A stretch of 64,000 bases of DNA from Nocardiopsis trehalosi NBRC 14201 (GTDB lineage: Bacteria; Actinomycetota; Actinomycetes; Streptosporangiales; Streptosporangiaceae), in the NCBI RefSeq assembly GCF_001552555.1, contig NZ_BCRK01000003.1:17244-81243 (forward strand). The letters run 5' to 3'. The stretch's first letter is position 1, and each line of letters begins with the position of its first letter. Of this stretch, positions 10,629 to 19,096 are shown piece after piece. The position numbers and the translations under genes were made by a program. The notes under the pieces were generated by a model. It was not told where the DNA came from. It made no database searches and saw only the letters and a list, made by a program, of their open reading frames with translations.

Positions 10629-13600
10629 CTACGGGGCCCGTGGTGCGGGCTCCGCCCCGGTACCGGCGGCGGACACCATGCGGGCGAGTTCGGTCCGCGT
10701 GGCCACCCCGAGCTTGGGATACGCCTTGTACAGGTGGTATTCGACGGTGCGCGGGCTGAGGAACAGCCGGGCGGCCACCTCCCGGTTGGACGCCCCCTCC
10801 GCGACCAGGCGGGCGATGCGCAGCTCCTGCGGGGTGAGCGCGTCGAGCGCGGCGGGCGCGGCCCGCTCCGGCGCCTCCCCGGCCGCGCGCAGCTCCGCCG
10901 CCGCCCGCCGCTCCCACGGGGCCATGCCGAGCCGGCCGAACGCCTCGGCGGCGGCCCGCAGGTGCGGCCGCGCCTCGGCGGCCCGGCGGGCGCGGCGCAG
11001 CCGCTCCCCGAGCAGCAGTCCGGTGCGGGCCCGGTCGACCTCGGCGCCGCCGTCGCCGGCGAGGAGGTCCAGCGCCTCCGCGTAGCGGTCGGCGGCGGCC
11101 GCGTCGTCCTCGGCGACCAGGCCGTGGCAGCGGGCGCGCATCGCGCGGGCGCGCGGGGTGGCGGCGCCCGCCGACCAGCCGTCCAGGAACGCGGCGGCGG
11201 CGCGGGCGGCCCCGTGGTCGCCCGCCGCCACCGCGGCCTCCACCCGGTCGGCGGTCGACCCCCACACCGTGATGGGGTGCCCGGCGCCGGGGCCGGCCGC
11301 CGCGATCGCCGTCAGCCGCTCGTGGGCGGGGGCGAACCGGCCCAGGCCCAGGTCGAGCAGTGCCAGGGCGTAGGAGGCGATGGACGCGCGCAACCCCACC
11401 CGGTGCGGGATCGCGGTCGCCAGCGCCGCGTGGGCCCGCTCCCGGCACGCGTCCTCGCGGCCGCGCAGGGCGTCCACCATCGCCAGGTTGGCCAGGTGGG
11501 CGGCGGCGGAGTTGACGTATCCGGCCTCGCGGGCCAGCTCCAGGCCCTCCTCGGCGACGGCGGCGCTCAGCGACAGCCGCCCGTTCATGCGCTCGCCGGT
11601 GGCGACCAGCTCCAGGACCGCGGGCAGGGTGCCCGACATGCCCGACATGCGGGCGATCTGTCCCGCCCGTTCGACGTACACCGCCGCCGCGTCGGCCTCC
11701 CCGAGGTGGCTGGCCGCCGTCCCCGCCCACAGCAGCTCCGCCGCCCCGGCGCCGTCCGGCAGCGCCGCCAGCGCCCGGCGGACCCGGTCGGCGCCCCGCT
11801 CCGGAGCGCCGCCGCGCAGCTCACCGATGCCGGCGAGCACCTCCCGCAGGTAGGCGGTCGACGGGTCGGCCGGGGCGGGCAGGCCGGCCGCGCGGCGGCC
11901 GAGGTCGACCGTCGCGGCGAGGTCGCCGACGTGCGAGGCGGCCTCCGCCGCGTCGGCGAGCAGCGCCAGCGCACGTTCGGGGTCGCCGCCCTCGGCGGCC
12001 CGTTCGGCGGCGGCGCCGAAGACGCGCAGCGCCTCGGCGGCGTCGCCGGAGTGCACCTCGAACCGGCCGTGCAGCCGGTCCAGGTCGGCGCGCAGCCTGG
12101 GGTCGCGGGCGTCGGCGCGGGCCGCCGCGAGCCGGCCGCGCGCCAGGCCGGGGCGGCCGCCGAGCCAGGCGGTGCGGGCGGCCTCGGCCGACCTGCGGGC
12201 GCGCTCCTCGGGGTCGGGGGTCAGGTCGGCGGCGCGGGCGAAGGCGTCGGCGGCGTCGGCGAAGCCGCCCCGGTCCCGGTCGCGGGCGGCGGCCGCGGCG
12301 AGCGCCGTCGCGGTGCCGGCGTCGGGGGCGGTCGCGGCGGCGGCGCGGTGCCGGGCGGCGCGGTCGGGGTCGCCCGCCGCGTCGAAGGCGTCGGCGAGCG
12401 CGGTGTGGGCCCGCCGCCGCAGCACGGGGCCGGCGGCCGTGGACACGGCCGAGCGCACGAGCGGGTGGCGGAAGCGGAGCGCGGCGCCGTCGGTGGCGAC
12501 CAGCCCGGCCGCCTCGGCCGCGTCGAGGGCGTCGGGGCCGGCGCCCAGCCGCCGGGCGGCGTCGCGGACCGGCCCGGGGGCGCCGCCGCCCAGGGCGGCG
12601 GCGAGGAGCGCGCGCCGGGTGGGGTCGGGCAGCCGCGCCACCGCCGCGCCGAACAGGTCGTCGGCGGCCGTTCCCCCGGGCAGCGGGTCGGGCAGCGGGG
12701 CGGCGCCGGTGAGCTGGTCGGCGGTGAGCAGGTCCGCGGCCTCGCCCACGGCGAGGGGGTTGCCGCCGGTCAGTTCGGCGACGCGGGCGGCCACCCGGGG
12801 GTCCGGCGGGACGGCGGCGCGGTCGGCGAGGACGGCGGCCGCCGCCGCGGTGTCGAGGCGGGGGACGGCGAGGTCGGGCAGGCCGCGCAGCAGGTGCCGG
12901 GCGTCGGGGGTGTCGCGGACGGCCACCAGCAGGCCGACGCCCTCGCCGGAGAGGCGGCGCGCGGTGAACAGGAGCGCGTCGGTGGAGGCGCGGTCGCACC
13001 ACTGGACGTCGTCGACGAGGCAGAGGACCCCGCTGTCGGCGGCGGCCTCGGTCAGCAGCGAGAGCACCCCGGCGGAGACGAGGAAGCGGTCGTCCGTGCG
13101 GGCCTCGGCCAGGCCGAGCGCCCCGCGCACGGCGTCGCGCTGTCCAGCGGGCAGCGCGTCGGCCAGGTGGGCGACCGGCCGCAGCAACTGGTGGAGCGCC
13201 GAGAACGCCAGCCCGGATTCGGCCTCGACCCCGGAGGCCCGCAACACCCGCACCGCCCCACCGCCTCCACGCCCACGGCCGCCGGGACCGTCGGCCGGCC
13301 CTGCGCCGAGGGCGCCGCCCGGTCGAGCGTCGGGGGCGCTCACCGGGCCGGGCGCCGTGCGCCGGCCCTGGCCGCCGGTGGCGGCGGCGCGCGTGGAGCG
13401 CTCGGCGCCGTCGTCGGCCGCACGGCCGTCCGTGCGGCCGGGACCGGCGGCACCGGCCGCGCCCGTATCGGCGGCGCCCGGACCCCCACCCGGTTCACCG
13501 GGTCCGGCCGCCAGTTCGGCGGCGTGGTCGAGCAGCGCCGACTTCCCGGCACCGGGGTCGCCGCGCAGCACCAGTACCCGCCCGGCCCCGCCGCGCACCC

Positions 13601-13700
13601 CGTCGACCAGCTCGCGGACGGCCGCACACTCGGCCGTCCGTCCCCGCAGCTCCGTCATCTCCCTCGGCGCCGGCCCCGCACCGTCGCCGCCCCCTCTCAT
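10629..13700 (-). CDS. LAL-family LuxR transcriptional regulator with AAA ATPase domain
   Basis: 1023 residues, the usual size for large ATP-binding LuxR regulators. Near the N-terminus is LRGRTAEC and Walker A GDPGAGKS; a Walker B is seen in CLVDDVQWCD; a long alanine-rich helical (TPR-like) middle follows; the C-terminus is a LuxR HTH (LTPQELRIARLVAEGASN, RTVEYHLYKAYPKLGV). Relatives such as MalT sense a ligand through ATP binding and oligomerise. A later ATG at 13658 (MTELRGRTAEC) matches the common family start better, but its upstream GAGGGAG is too close. The segment after Walker A is an unusually Gly/Ala/Pro-rich linker of about 80 residues. Same strand as its neighbours on both sides. 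Confidence 0.9.
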   Translation of the reverse strand: MRGGGDGAGPAPREMTELRGRTAECAAVRELVDGVRGGAGRVLVLRGDPGAGKSALLDHAAELAAGPGEPGGGPGAADTGAAGAAGPGRTDGRAADDGAERSTRAAATGGQGRRTAPGPVSAPDARPGGALGAGPADGPGGRGRGGGGAVRVLRASGVEAESGLAFSALHQLLRPVAHLADALPAGQRDAVRGALGLAEARTDDRFLVSAGVLSLLTEAAADSGVLCLVDDVQWCDRASTDALLFTARRLSGEGVGLLVAVRDTPDARHLLRGLPDLAVPRLDTAAAAAVLADRAAVPPDPRVAARVAELTGGNPLAVGEAADLLTADQLTGAAPLPDPLPGGTAADDLFGAAVARLPDPTRRALLAAALGGGAPGPVRDAARRLGAGPDALDAAEAAGLVATDGAALRFRHPLVRSAVSTAAGPVLRRRAHTALADAFDAAGDPDRAARHRAAAATAPDAGTATALAAAAARDRDRGGFADAADAFARAADLTPDPEERARRSAEAARTAWLGGRPGLARGRLAAARADARDPRLRADLDRLHGRFEVHSGDAAEALRVFGAAAERAAEGGDPERALALLADAAEAASHVGDLAATVDLGRRAAGLPAPADPSTAYLREVLAGIGELRGGAPERGADRVRRALAALPDGAGAAELLWAGTAASHLGEADAAAVYVERAGQIARMSGMSGTLPAVLELVATGERMNGRLSLSAAVAEEGLELAREAGYVNSAAAHLANLAMVDALRGREDACRERAHAALATAIPHRVGLRASIASYALALLDLGLGRFAPAHERLTAIAAAGPGAGHPITVWGSTADRVEAAVAAGDHGAARAAAAFLDGWSAGAATPRARAMRARCHGLVAEDDAAAADRYAEALDLLAGDGGAEVDRARTGLLLGERLRRARRAAEARPHLRAAAEAFGRLGMAPWERRAAAELRAAGEAPERAAPAALDALTPQELRIARLVAEGASNREVAARLFLSPRTVEYHLYKAYPKLGVATRTELARMVSAAGTGAEPAPRAP

Positions 13701-13775
13701 CCGCCCGGACTGTACCGCCCACCGGGCCGCCCGCGCGCAGGCGCCCCGCCGAACGGCTCCGGCGATCGGACCCGG

Positions 13776-14711
13776 TCAGGCCTCGGGTGAGCGGAGGGGG
13801 TCCAGCACCGACATGAAGTTGTCGCCGCCGTGGCCCCGGGCGGCGGCGCGGGCCGCCAGGTCGGCGAGGGCGCGCGGCAGGGAGGAGTCGATGCCGCGCT
13901 CGTCGCCGGCGCCGATCACGTGCTCCAGCGCCGTCCGGTTCATCTCCAGCGTGCCCTGCGCTCCGGGGAAGCGCCCGCGGTCCACATCGGGGGCGGCGGC
14001 GGTGATGATCGGGTGTACGACGGACGGCAGGAACCAGCCGACGGCGAGGTCCGCGAACTCCTCGACGCGGACCCCCGCCGTCCCGGTCAGCGCGGCGGCG
14101 TGCAGGAAGCCGGTCACCGTGGCGTACATCAGGCCCAGCAGCGCCGTGTTCTGCAGGACGGCCAGCCCCGGGTCGGCCCCCAGGTGGCGGGGGCCGCCGA
14201 GGGCGTCGAGCACCTCACGGTGGGCGTCGAAGACGGCGCCGGGCCCGCTGTAGAGGACGACGGAGTCCGGGCCGCCGATGACGTGCGGCGGCACCATGAT
14301 CGCCCCGTCCAGGTACGCCGCCCCCCGCGCGGTCGCGTCGGCGGACGCGGCCGCCGCCTCGGCCGGGGTCCCGGAGGCCAGGTTGACCAGGGTCCGGCCG
14401 CCGAGGTCGACGCCGGAGAGCACCGACGCGAGGGCCGCGTAGTCGGCGAGGGCGACGACGGCGACCGGGCTCGCGGCCAGGGCGGCGGCCGCCGTCGGCG
14501 CCGTCCGGGCACCTCGGGCGGCGACGTCCGCGGCCTTCGCCGCGGTCCGGTTCCACACGGTCACGGGATGGCCCGCGCGCAGCAGCGCGTCGGTGAGGGC
14601 GGTGCCGATGGGGCCGAGGCCCAGGACGGTGACGGGTTCACGATCGGCGGCGGGGGCGGGGGCGGGGGCGGGGGAGGGCGCGGCGGAGGCGCCGGCGAAC
14701 GGGGCGGTCAT
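13776..14711 (-). CDS. NAD(P)-dependent oxidoreductase, imine reductase / 6PGDH-like family
   Basis: 311 residues. After a ~25-residue Ala/Pro-rich leader comes the Rossmann motif VLGLGPIGTALTDALLRAGH and VWNRTAAKA, which favours NADPH. VNLASGTPAEA, AYLDGAIMVPP and GGPDSVVLYSG follow, as in imine reductases and beta-hydroxyacid dehydrogenase relatives. The helical C-terminal domain for dimerisation is present. The gene is transcribed from a MerR-type promoter whose -10 ends only 6 bases before the start codon, so the transcript is probably leaderless. The divergent MerR gene is the likely regulator. Natural substrate is unknown. Confidence 0.85.
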   Translation of the reverse strand: MTAPFAGASAAPSPAPAPAPAADREPVTVLGLGPIGTALTDALLRAGHPVTVWNRTAAKAADVAARGARTAPTAAAALAASPVAVVALADYAALASVLSGVDLGGRTLVNLASGTPAEAAAASADATARGAAYLDGAIMVPPHVIGGPDSVVLYSGPGAVFDAHREVLDALGGPRHLGADPGLAVLQNTALLGLMYATVTGFLHAAALTGTAGVRVEEFADLAVGWFLPSVVHPIITAAAPDVDRGRFPGAQGTLEMNRTALEHVIGAGDERGIDSSLPRALADLAARAAARGHGGDNFMSVLDPLRSPEA

Positions 14712-14717
14712 GCCGCG

Positions 14718-14749
14718 ACGCTACGGTCTCACATCGATGTGAGGGTCAA
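14718..14749 (-). promoter_or_regulatory. MerR-type promoter with palindromic operator (IRED/merR intergenic)
   Basis: Read on the minus strand: -35 TTGACC (14744-14749), 20 bp spacer, -10 TAGCGT (14718-14723). The spacer carries the perfect 16 bp palindrome CTCACATCGATGTGAG (14728-14743). An over-long spacer filled by a dyad is the hallmark of MerR-activated promoters. It drives the imine-reductase-like gene and could autoregulate the MerR gene on the other side. Confidence 0.8.
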
Positions 14750-14765
14750 GCCGTATCCTGTGACC

Positions 14766-15161
14766 ATGGTCCGCATGGGTATCGGTGAACTGTCGCGCCG
14801 CTCCGGGGTCAGCCCGCGGCTGCTGCGCTACTACGAGGAGCAGGGCCTGCTCGCGCCGGAGCGGCTCGCGAGCGGGTACCGCGCCTACACGGAGGACGAC
14901 GTCGACACGGTCCGGCGCATCCGGATGCTGCTCGCCGCCGGCCTGAACACGGCCACCATCGCCGGGGTGCTGCCGTGTGTGACCGACACGGACGGCGCGC
15001 TCGCCCCCGGGTGCGCGGGGGTGGCCGACGACCTGCGGCGCGAACGCGCCCGGCTCGACCGGGCCGTGGCCGACCTGCTGGCGGCCCGCGACACCCTCGA
15101 CGGCATCCTCACCGGCGCCCCCGCCGGCGAGGCGGCGCGCCCTTCTCCCGTCGACGCCTGA
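14766..15161 (+). CDS. MerR-family transcriptional regulator
   Basis: 131 residues. The N-terminal winged HTH is textbook: IGELSRRSGVSPRLLRYYEEQGLL, then SGYRAYTEDDVDTVRRIRML. A dimerisation helix (RRERARLDRAVADLLAARDTL) follows. Two cysteines (VLPCVTD and APGCAGV) lie in the effector region; whether they sense metal or redox is unknown. It is divergent from the imine-reductase-like gene, with the shared operator in the 54 bp gap. An ATG three codons downstream (14775) would also give a normal MerR start. Paralogous to the MerR at 16476-16925. Confidence 0.92.
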   Translation: MVRMGIGELSRRSGVSPRLLRYYEEQGLLAPERLASGYRAYTEDDVDTVRRIRMLLAAGLNTATIAGVLPCVTDTDGALAPGCAGVADDLRRERARLDRAVADLLAARDTLDGILTGAPAGEAARPSPVDA

Positions 15162-15186
15162 CCGACGCCCGGCAGCGGGGCCGGAC

Positions 15187-15207
15187 CGGCCCCGGCCGAC
15201 GGGGCCG
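15187..15207. terminator. Short GC hairpin between convergent merR and carbonic anhydrase genes
   Basis: 8 bp stem cggccccg/cggggccg with a 5-base loop, followed by further G/C runs. Plausible but weak terminator. Confidence 0.35.
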
Positions 15208-15222
15208 GGGGCCGGGCGGGGG

Positions 15223-15723
15223 TCAGTCGTCCTCGTCCTTGACCTCGTGGAGGCGGCCGGTGCGGACGTCGAACACGAACGCCCGGATGTCGTCGTCGTG
15301 CGGAATCGCCGGGTCGAGGCGGATGCGGCGCACACACTGCCGCACCTCCGCGTAGGGGTCGGGGAAGGTCTCGGCGGCCCAGTCGGGGCGCACGCCGGTC
15401 TCCTCCTGGATGCGCCGCTTGAACTCGGTCTCGTCGAACGTGGTCATCCCGCACTCGGTGTGGTGGATGAGGATGATCCGGTTCGTCCCGAGTTCGCGCT
15501 GGCTGACCGCGAGGCTGCGCCGGGTGTCGGCGGTGACCGTGCCGCCCGCGTTGCGCATGATGTGCGCGTCCCCCTCCTTCAGCCCCAGCAGCGCGTAGGG
15601 GTTGAGGCGGGCGTCCATGCACGCGACGACGGCGAGCCGCTGGGCGGGGCGGCCGGACTCTCGGGGTTCGAAGGTGCGCGCGTACTCCTCGGCGCGGGCC
15701 AGGACGCCGTCCGTGTCGGTCAT
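15223..15723 (-). CDS. Beta-class carbonic anhydrase
   Basis: 166 residues, ATG at 15723 preceded by GAGGAG at 5 bases. Zinc-site motifs of beta-carbonic anhydrases are present: CMDARL (Cys, with the Asp-Arg dyad) and HHTECGM (His-x2-Cys). The MRNAGG segment is also typical. The enzyme interconverts CO2 and bicarbonate in the cytosol. The length fits the short actinobacterial beta group. A candidate -10 TAGAAT lies at 15784-15789 on the minus strand. Divergent from the lipoprotein gene. Confidence 0.93.
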   Translation of the reverse strand: MTDTDGVLARAEEYARTFEPRESGRPAQRLAVVACMDARLNPYALLGLKEGDAHIMRNAGGTVTADTRRSLAVSQRELGTNRIILIHHTECGMTTFDETEFKRRIQEETGVRPDWAAETFPDPYAEVRQCVRRIRLDPAIPHDDDIRAFVFDVRTGRLHEVKDEDD

Positions 15724-15938
15724 GGGTTCTCCTCGTCGGGCGCCGCGCTGCCGTCGGCGCGCGGCGGGTAGGTCGGACGGCGGAATTCTACGGGGGCCGG
15801 CCTCCCACGGCGGGAGAAGGGCACGTGGCGTGCGGCGGCGCCGAGGGTGGTCACGGCAGGACCAGGCTGGGCGCCGACCCGGCCGTCCGCCGCGCGGGAG
15901 AATGCCTCCGCTCCCCGTTCCCCCTGTGAAGGACCGCG

Positions 15939-16424
15939 ATGTACCGACGCCGCCTCGTGCCGCTGTGCACCGCCGTCGCGGCCCTGGCCGCCGCCACCGC
16001 GTGCGGCGGCGACGCCCCGGGGACCGCGCCGCAGACCGAGTCCACGGCGTCGGCGCCCTCGCCGAGCCCGTCCCCGGACCCGTCCGCCCCGCCCGCCGAC
16101 GCCGACCCGGCACCGCCGGGGTCCGAGCGGTCCCCCGATGCCCTCGCCGACCATCCGCTCGCGGGCTCCTGGGAGGGGCCCGTCAACAGCGACGGTTCCG
16201 TGCCCGAGATCACCGTGGCGCCCGTCGGCACCGCCGAGCTGCTGTCGAGCGGGCACACCTGCCAGGGCCGCACCGAGCCGCTGGGCGGCGAGTACCGCAT
16301 CGAGTTCGGCCGGTGCGTCGTCCCGCTCCCGCCGGGCCGGGAGCGCCTGGTCGAGGGCGGTGACACCATGGAGATCGTGATCGACGGCGTGTCCGAGGAG
16401 TGGGTGCGCGTCGACGGCCCGTGA
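15939..16424 (+). CDS. Putative secreted lipoprotein
   Basis: 161 residues. The signal peptide MYRRRLVPLCTAVAAL ends in a lipobox ATAC-GG, so Cys22 should be lipidated. A Ser/Pro/Ala-rich linker (about residues 30-65) precedes a small folded domain (LAGSWEGPV...VEGGDTMEIVIDG) containing two cysteines that could pair. GTGAAGG upstream serves as ribosome site. The domain resembles small beta-sheet lipoproteins of actinomycetes, but I cannot assign a function. Confidence 0.75.
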   Translation: MYRRRLVPLCTAVAALAAATACGGDAPGTAPQTESTASAPSPSPSPDPSAPPADADPAPPGSERSPDALADHPLAGSWEGPVNSDGSVPEITVAPVGTAELLSSGHTCQGRTEPLGGEYRIEFGRCVVPLPPGRERLVEGGDTMEIVIDGVSEEWVRVDGP

Positions 16425-16475
16425 GCCGCCCCGGCCGTGCCCGTCGCCACCGCTCCGGCCCAGCCGTCTCCGGCC

Positions 16476-16925
16476 CTACCGCTCCCGGGCCCCGCTGACA
16501 GTGGATACCGGCGCCTCCGGGTCCGTCCCGTCGCCGGGTGGGGGAACCGCCGGGACCGGGGCGGGCGCCCCGGCGCGGACGGTGGCGAGGTAGTCCGCGA
16601 CCGCGTCGCGGTTGCGGGTGAGGCAGGAGATCCGGTCGTCCATGCGGGCGAGTTCGTGTTCGAGCGTGGCCAGCATCTCCGGCGTGGGGTCGGGGAAGTG
16701 GATCGTGCACGGCCGGTCCAGGCAGGGCAGGACCAGCCGGATGAGCCGGGTGGGCAGGCCCGAGTCGAGCAGCCCGCGGATCTGCCGCACCCGGTCGACC
16801 AGCCGCTCGTCGTAGTCGCGGTACCCGTTGGGCAGGCGGTCGGGGGCGATCAGCCCCTGCTCCTCGTAGTACCGCAGCAGCCGCCGCGGCGTCCCCGTCC
16901 GCTCCGACAGCTCCCCGATGCGCAT
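16476..16925 (-). CDS. MerR-family transcriptional regulator, paralogue of the 14766 gene
   Basis: 149 residues, ATG at 16925 with GGGAGG 8 bases upstream. N-terminal HTH MRIGELSERTGTPRRLLRYY is very close to that of the MerR at 14766, as is NGYRDYDERLVDRVRQIRGLL. The effector region has three cysteines (LVLPCLDRPC and SCLTRN). It is divergent from the MFS exporter, and the 64 bp spacer carries an operator almost identical to the one at 14718-14749. It likely activates the exporter and may recognise the other promoter too. Confidence 0.92.
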   Translation of the reverse strand: MRIGELSERTGTPRRLLRYYEEQGLIAPDRLPNGYRDYDERLVDRVRQIRGLLDSGLPTRLIRLVLPCLDRPCTIHFPDPTPEMLATLEHELARMDDRISCLTRNRDAVADYLATVRAGAPAPVPAVPPPGDGTDPEAPVSTVSGARER

Positions 16926-16950
16926 GTGACCGGCCTCCCACTCCACCGCA

Positions 16951-16983
16951 TTGACCTTCACATCAATGGCAGGGTCTGAGCAT
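16951..16983 (+). promoter_or_regulatory. MerR-type promoter for the MFS exporter
   Basis: -35 TTGACC (16951-16956), then TTCACATCAATGGCAGGGTC and a -10-like GAGCAT (16978-16983), a spacer of about 21 bp. The left half (TTGACCTTCACATCAATG) matches the IRED promoter at 16 of 18 bases. Six bases separate the -10 from the ATG at 16990, as at the IRED gene. Confidence 0.7.
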
Positions 16984-16989
16984 ACGGGC

Positions 16990-18234
16990 ATGAGCGACGC
17001 CCCTCCCCGCACCGTCCACCCCGTCCACCCCGCCCGTCTCGCCCGTCTCGCCGAGGGCGGCGGCACCGGCCGCCTCCCCCTCGCCGCCCTGCTGGCGCTG
17101 TCCACCACCGTCTTCGCCACCAGCCTCACCGAGACCCTGCCCGCCGGGGTGCTGCCCGCCATGGCCGGCGACCTCGGCGTCGGCACCTCCACCATGGGCC
17201 AGTCCGTCACCGTCTACGCCCTCGGCACCGCCCTGACCGCGATCCCGCTCGCCGCCGCCACCGCGGCCTGGCGCCGCCGCCGCCTCCTGCTGGCGGCGGT
17301 GGTCGCGTTCGCCGTCGCCAACACCGTCACGGCCGTGTCCGCCGACATCACCCTCACCCTGGTGGCCCGGTTCGCCGCCGGGATGGCCGCCGGCCTGGCG
17401 TGGGCGCTGCTCGCCGGGTACGCCCGGGGACTTGCCCCCGCGCATCTGCGCGGGCGGGCGGTCGCCATCGCCATGGCCGGGGTACCGGTGGCCCTGTCCC
17501 TGGGGGTGCCCGCCGGGACCCTGCTCGGCGGGGTGCTCGGCTGGCGCTGGGCGTTCGGCCTGATGACCGTGCTCACCGTGGTCCTCGTCGGCTGGATCGC
17601 CCTCGCGGTCCCGGACCGGCCGGGCACGGGACGCGCCGCCCGCCCCGCCGTCCGGGCGACCCTGGCGGTGCCGGGGGTGGCCCCGGTGCTCGCCGTGACC
17701 CTCGTGTTCGTGCTCGCGCACACGGTCCTCTACACCTACGTCGCCGTGTTCCTCGGCCGCGTCGGCATGGCCGGGCAGGTCGACCGGGTGCTGCTCGTGT
17801 TCGGCGTGGCGTCGCTGGTCAGCGTGGCGGTCGTGGGCGCCCGGGTCGACCGGCGGCCGCGCGCGCTCACCATCGCCGCCACCCTGCTCGTGGCGGCGGG
17901 CGCCGCCGCGCTCGCGGCGCCGGCGCTCGGCCCCGCCGGGGTCTACGCGGCGGCGGCGCTGTGGGGCCTCGGCTGGGGCGGCGCCCCCACGCTGCTGCAG
18001 ACGGCGGTCGGCGACGCGGGCGGCCGCGCGGCCGACACCGCCCAGGCGATGCTCGTCAGCCTGTGGAACGCGGCCATGGCGGGCGGCGGGGTGGTCGGCG
18101 GGCTGCTGCTCGACCGGTTCGGCGCTGCGGCCCTGCCGTGGACGGTGCTCGCGCTGGTGCTGCCGTCGGCGGCCGTGGTGGTGGCCGCGCGCCGCAACGG
18201 GTTCCCCGCCGCGCGGGCGGCGTCCGACGGGTGA
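16990..18234 (+). CDS. MFS drug/sugar efflux transporter (AraJ/Cmx-like)
   Basis: 414 residues with about 12 hydrophobic helices. The N-terminal motif LPAGVLPAMAGDLGVGTSTM followed by GQSVTVYALGTALTAIP is typical of the arabinose/chloramphenicol-type proton antiporters. The ATG at 16990 is preferred over the TTG at 16951, since the latter is the promoter -35. Control by the divergent MerR suggests export of a compound sensed by that regulator. The substrate is not predictable. Confidence 0.88.
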   Translation: MSDAPPRTVHPVHPARLARLAEGGGTGRLPLAALLALSTTVFATSLTETLPAGVLPAMAGDLGVGTSTMGQSVTVYALGTALTAIPLAAATAAWRRRRLLLAAVVAFAVANTVTAVSADITLTLVARFAAGMAAGLAWALLAGYARGLAPAHLRGRAVAIAMAGVPVALSLGVPAGTLLGGVLGWRWAFGLMTVLTVVLVGWIALAVPDRPGTGRAARPAVRATLAVPGVAPVLAVTLVFVLAHTVLYTYVAVFLGRVGMAGQVDRVLLVFGVASLVSVAVVGARVDRRPRALTIAATLLVAAGAAALAAPALGPAGVYAAAALWGLGWGGAPTLLQTAVGDAGGRAADTAQAMLVSLWNAAMAGGGVVGGLLLDRFGAAALPWTVLALVLPSAAVVVAARRNGFPAARAASDG

Positions 18235-18255
18235 CCCCCGCCCGCCGCCCGGGCG

Positions 18256-18288
18256 GCCGGGGGCCGGGCGTGTCGCCCGGCCCCCGGC
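18256..18288. terminator. Strong GC hairpin between convergent MFS and succinate dehydrogenase genes
   Basis: 15 bp perfect stem (18256-18270 with 18274-18288) and a 3-base loop. It can serve both converging transcripts. Confidence 0.7.
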
Positions 18289-18292
18289 GGGG

Positions 18293-19096
18293 CTACTCGT
18301 CGAGCCCGGTGGAGGGGCGGCGGGTGTTCGGCACGATCGGGGTATCGGCGCCCTTGCGCAGCCCGATGCGGCTGCCCAGCCACACCAGCGGGTCGTACTT
18401 GCGGTCGGCCACCCGCTCCTTCAGGGGGATCAGCGCGTTGTCGGTGATCTTGATGTGCTCGGGGCACACCTCCGTGCAGCACTTGGTGATGTTGCAGTAG
18501 CCCAGCCCGAACTCGTCCTGGGCGATCATCCGCCGGTCGGCGGTGTCCTCCGGGTGCATCTCCAGCTCGGCGGCGCGCATCAGGAACCGGGGGCCGGAGA
18601 AGTGCTCCTTGTTCTCCTCGTGGTCGCGGATCACGTGGCACACGTTGTTGCACAGGAAGCACTCGATGCACTTGCGGAACTCCTGCGAGCGCTCCACGTC
18701 GACCTGCGCCATGCGGAAGTCGCCCGGCGCCGTGGCCGGGTCGGGCGTGAACGAGGGGATCTCGCGGGCCTTCTGGTAGTTGTACGACACGTCGCACACC
18801 AGGTCGCGGATGACCGGGAAGGTGCGCATCGGCGTGACGGTGATGGGCTCCTCGGGTTCGAACGTGCTCATCCGCGTCATGCAGGACAGCCGCGGCCGCC
18901 CGTTGATCTCCATGGAGCACGACCCGCACTTGCCCGCCTTGCAGTTCCACCGCACGGCCAGGTCGGGCGCCTGCGTGGCCTGCAACCGGTGCAGGATGTC
19001 GAGGACGACCTCGCCCTCGTTGACCTCGACCTCGTACTCGGCGAGCGCGCCCTCGCCGTCGCCGCGCCACACGCGGAACATGCGCTTGGTGGTCAT
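18293..19096 (-). CDS. Succinate dehydrogenase/fumarate reductase iron-sulfur subunit (Sdh1 type)
   Basis: 267 residues. The plant-type 2Fe-2S cluster motif (RWNCKAGKCGSCSMEINGRP, later SCMTRM) is followed by CIECFLCNNVCHVI and CCTEVCPEHI for the 4Fe-4S and 3Fe-4S clusters. The gene overlaps the flavoprotein stop by ATGA, so the two are coupled. The set flavoprotein/iron-sulfur/5-helix anchor resembles mycobacterial Sdh1 (Rv0249c-Rv0247c). The complex oxidises succinate and reduces quinone at the membrane. A second full set lies at 23504-26898. Confidence 0.93.
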   Translation of the reverse strand: MTTKRMFRVWRGDGEGALAEYEVEVNEGEVVLDILHRLQATQAPDLAVRWNCKAGKCGSCSMEINGRPRLSCMTRMSTFEPEEPITVTPMRTFPVIRDLVCDVSYNYQKAREIPSFTPDPATAPGDFRMAQVDVERSQEFRKCIECFLCNNVCHVIRDHEENKEHFSGPRFLMRAAELEMHPEDTADRRMIAQDEFGLGYCNITKCCTEVCPEHIKITDNALIPLKERVADRKYDPLVWLGSRIGLRKGADTPIVPNTRRPSTGLDE

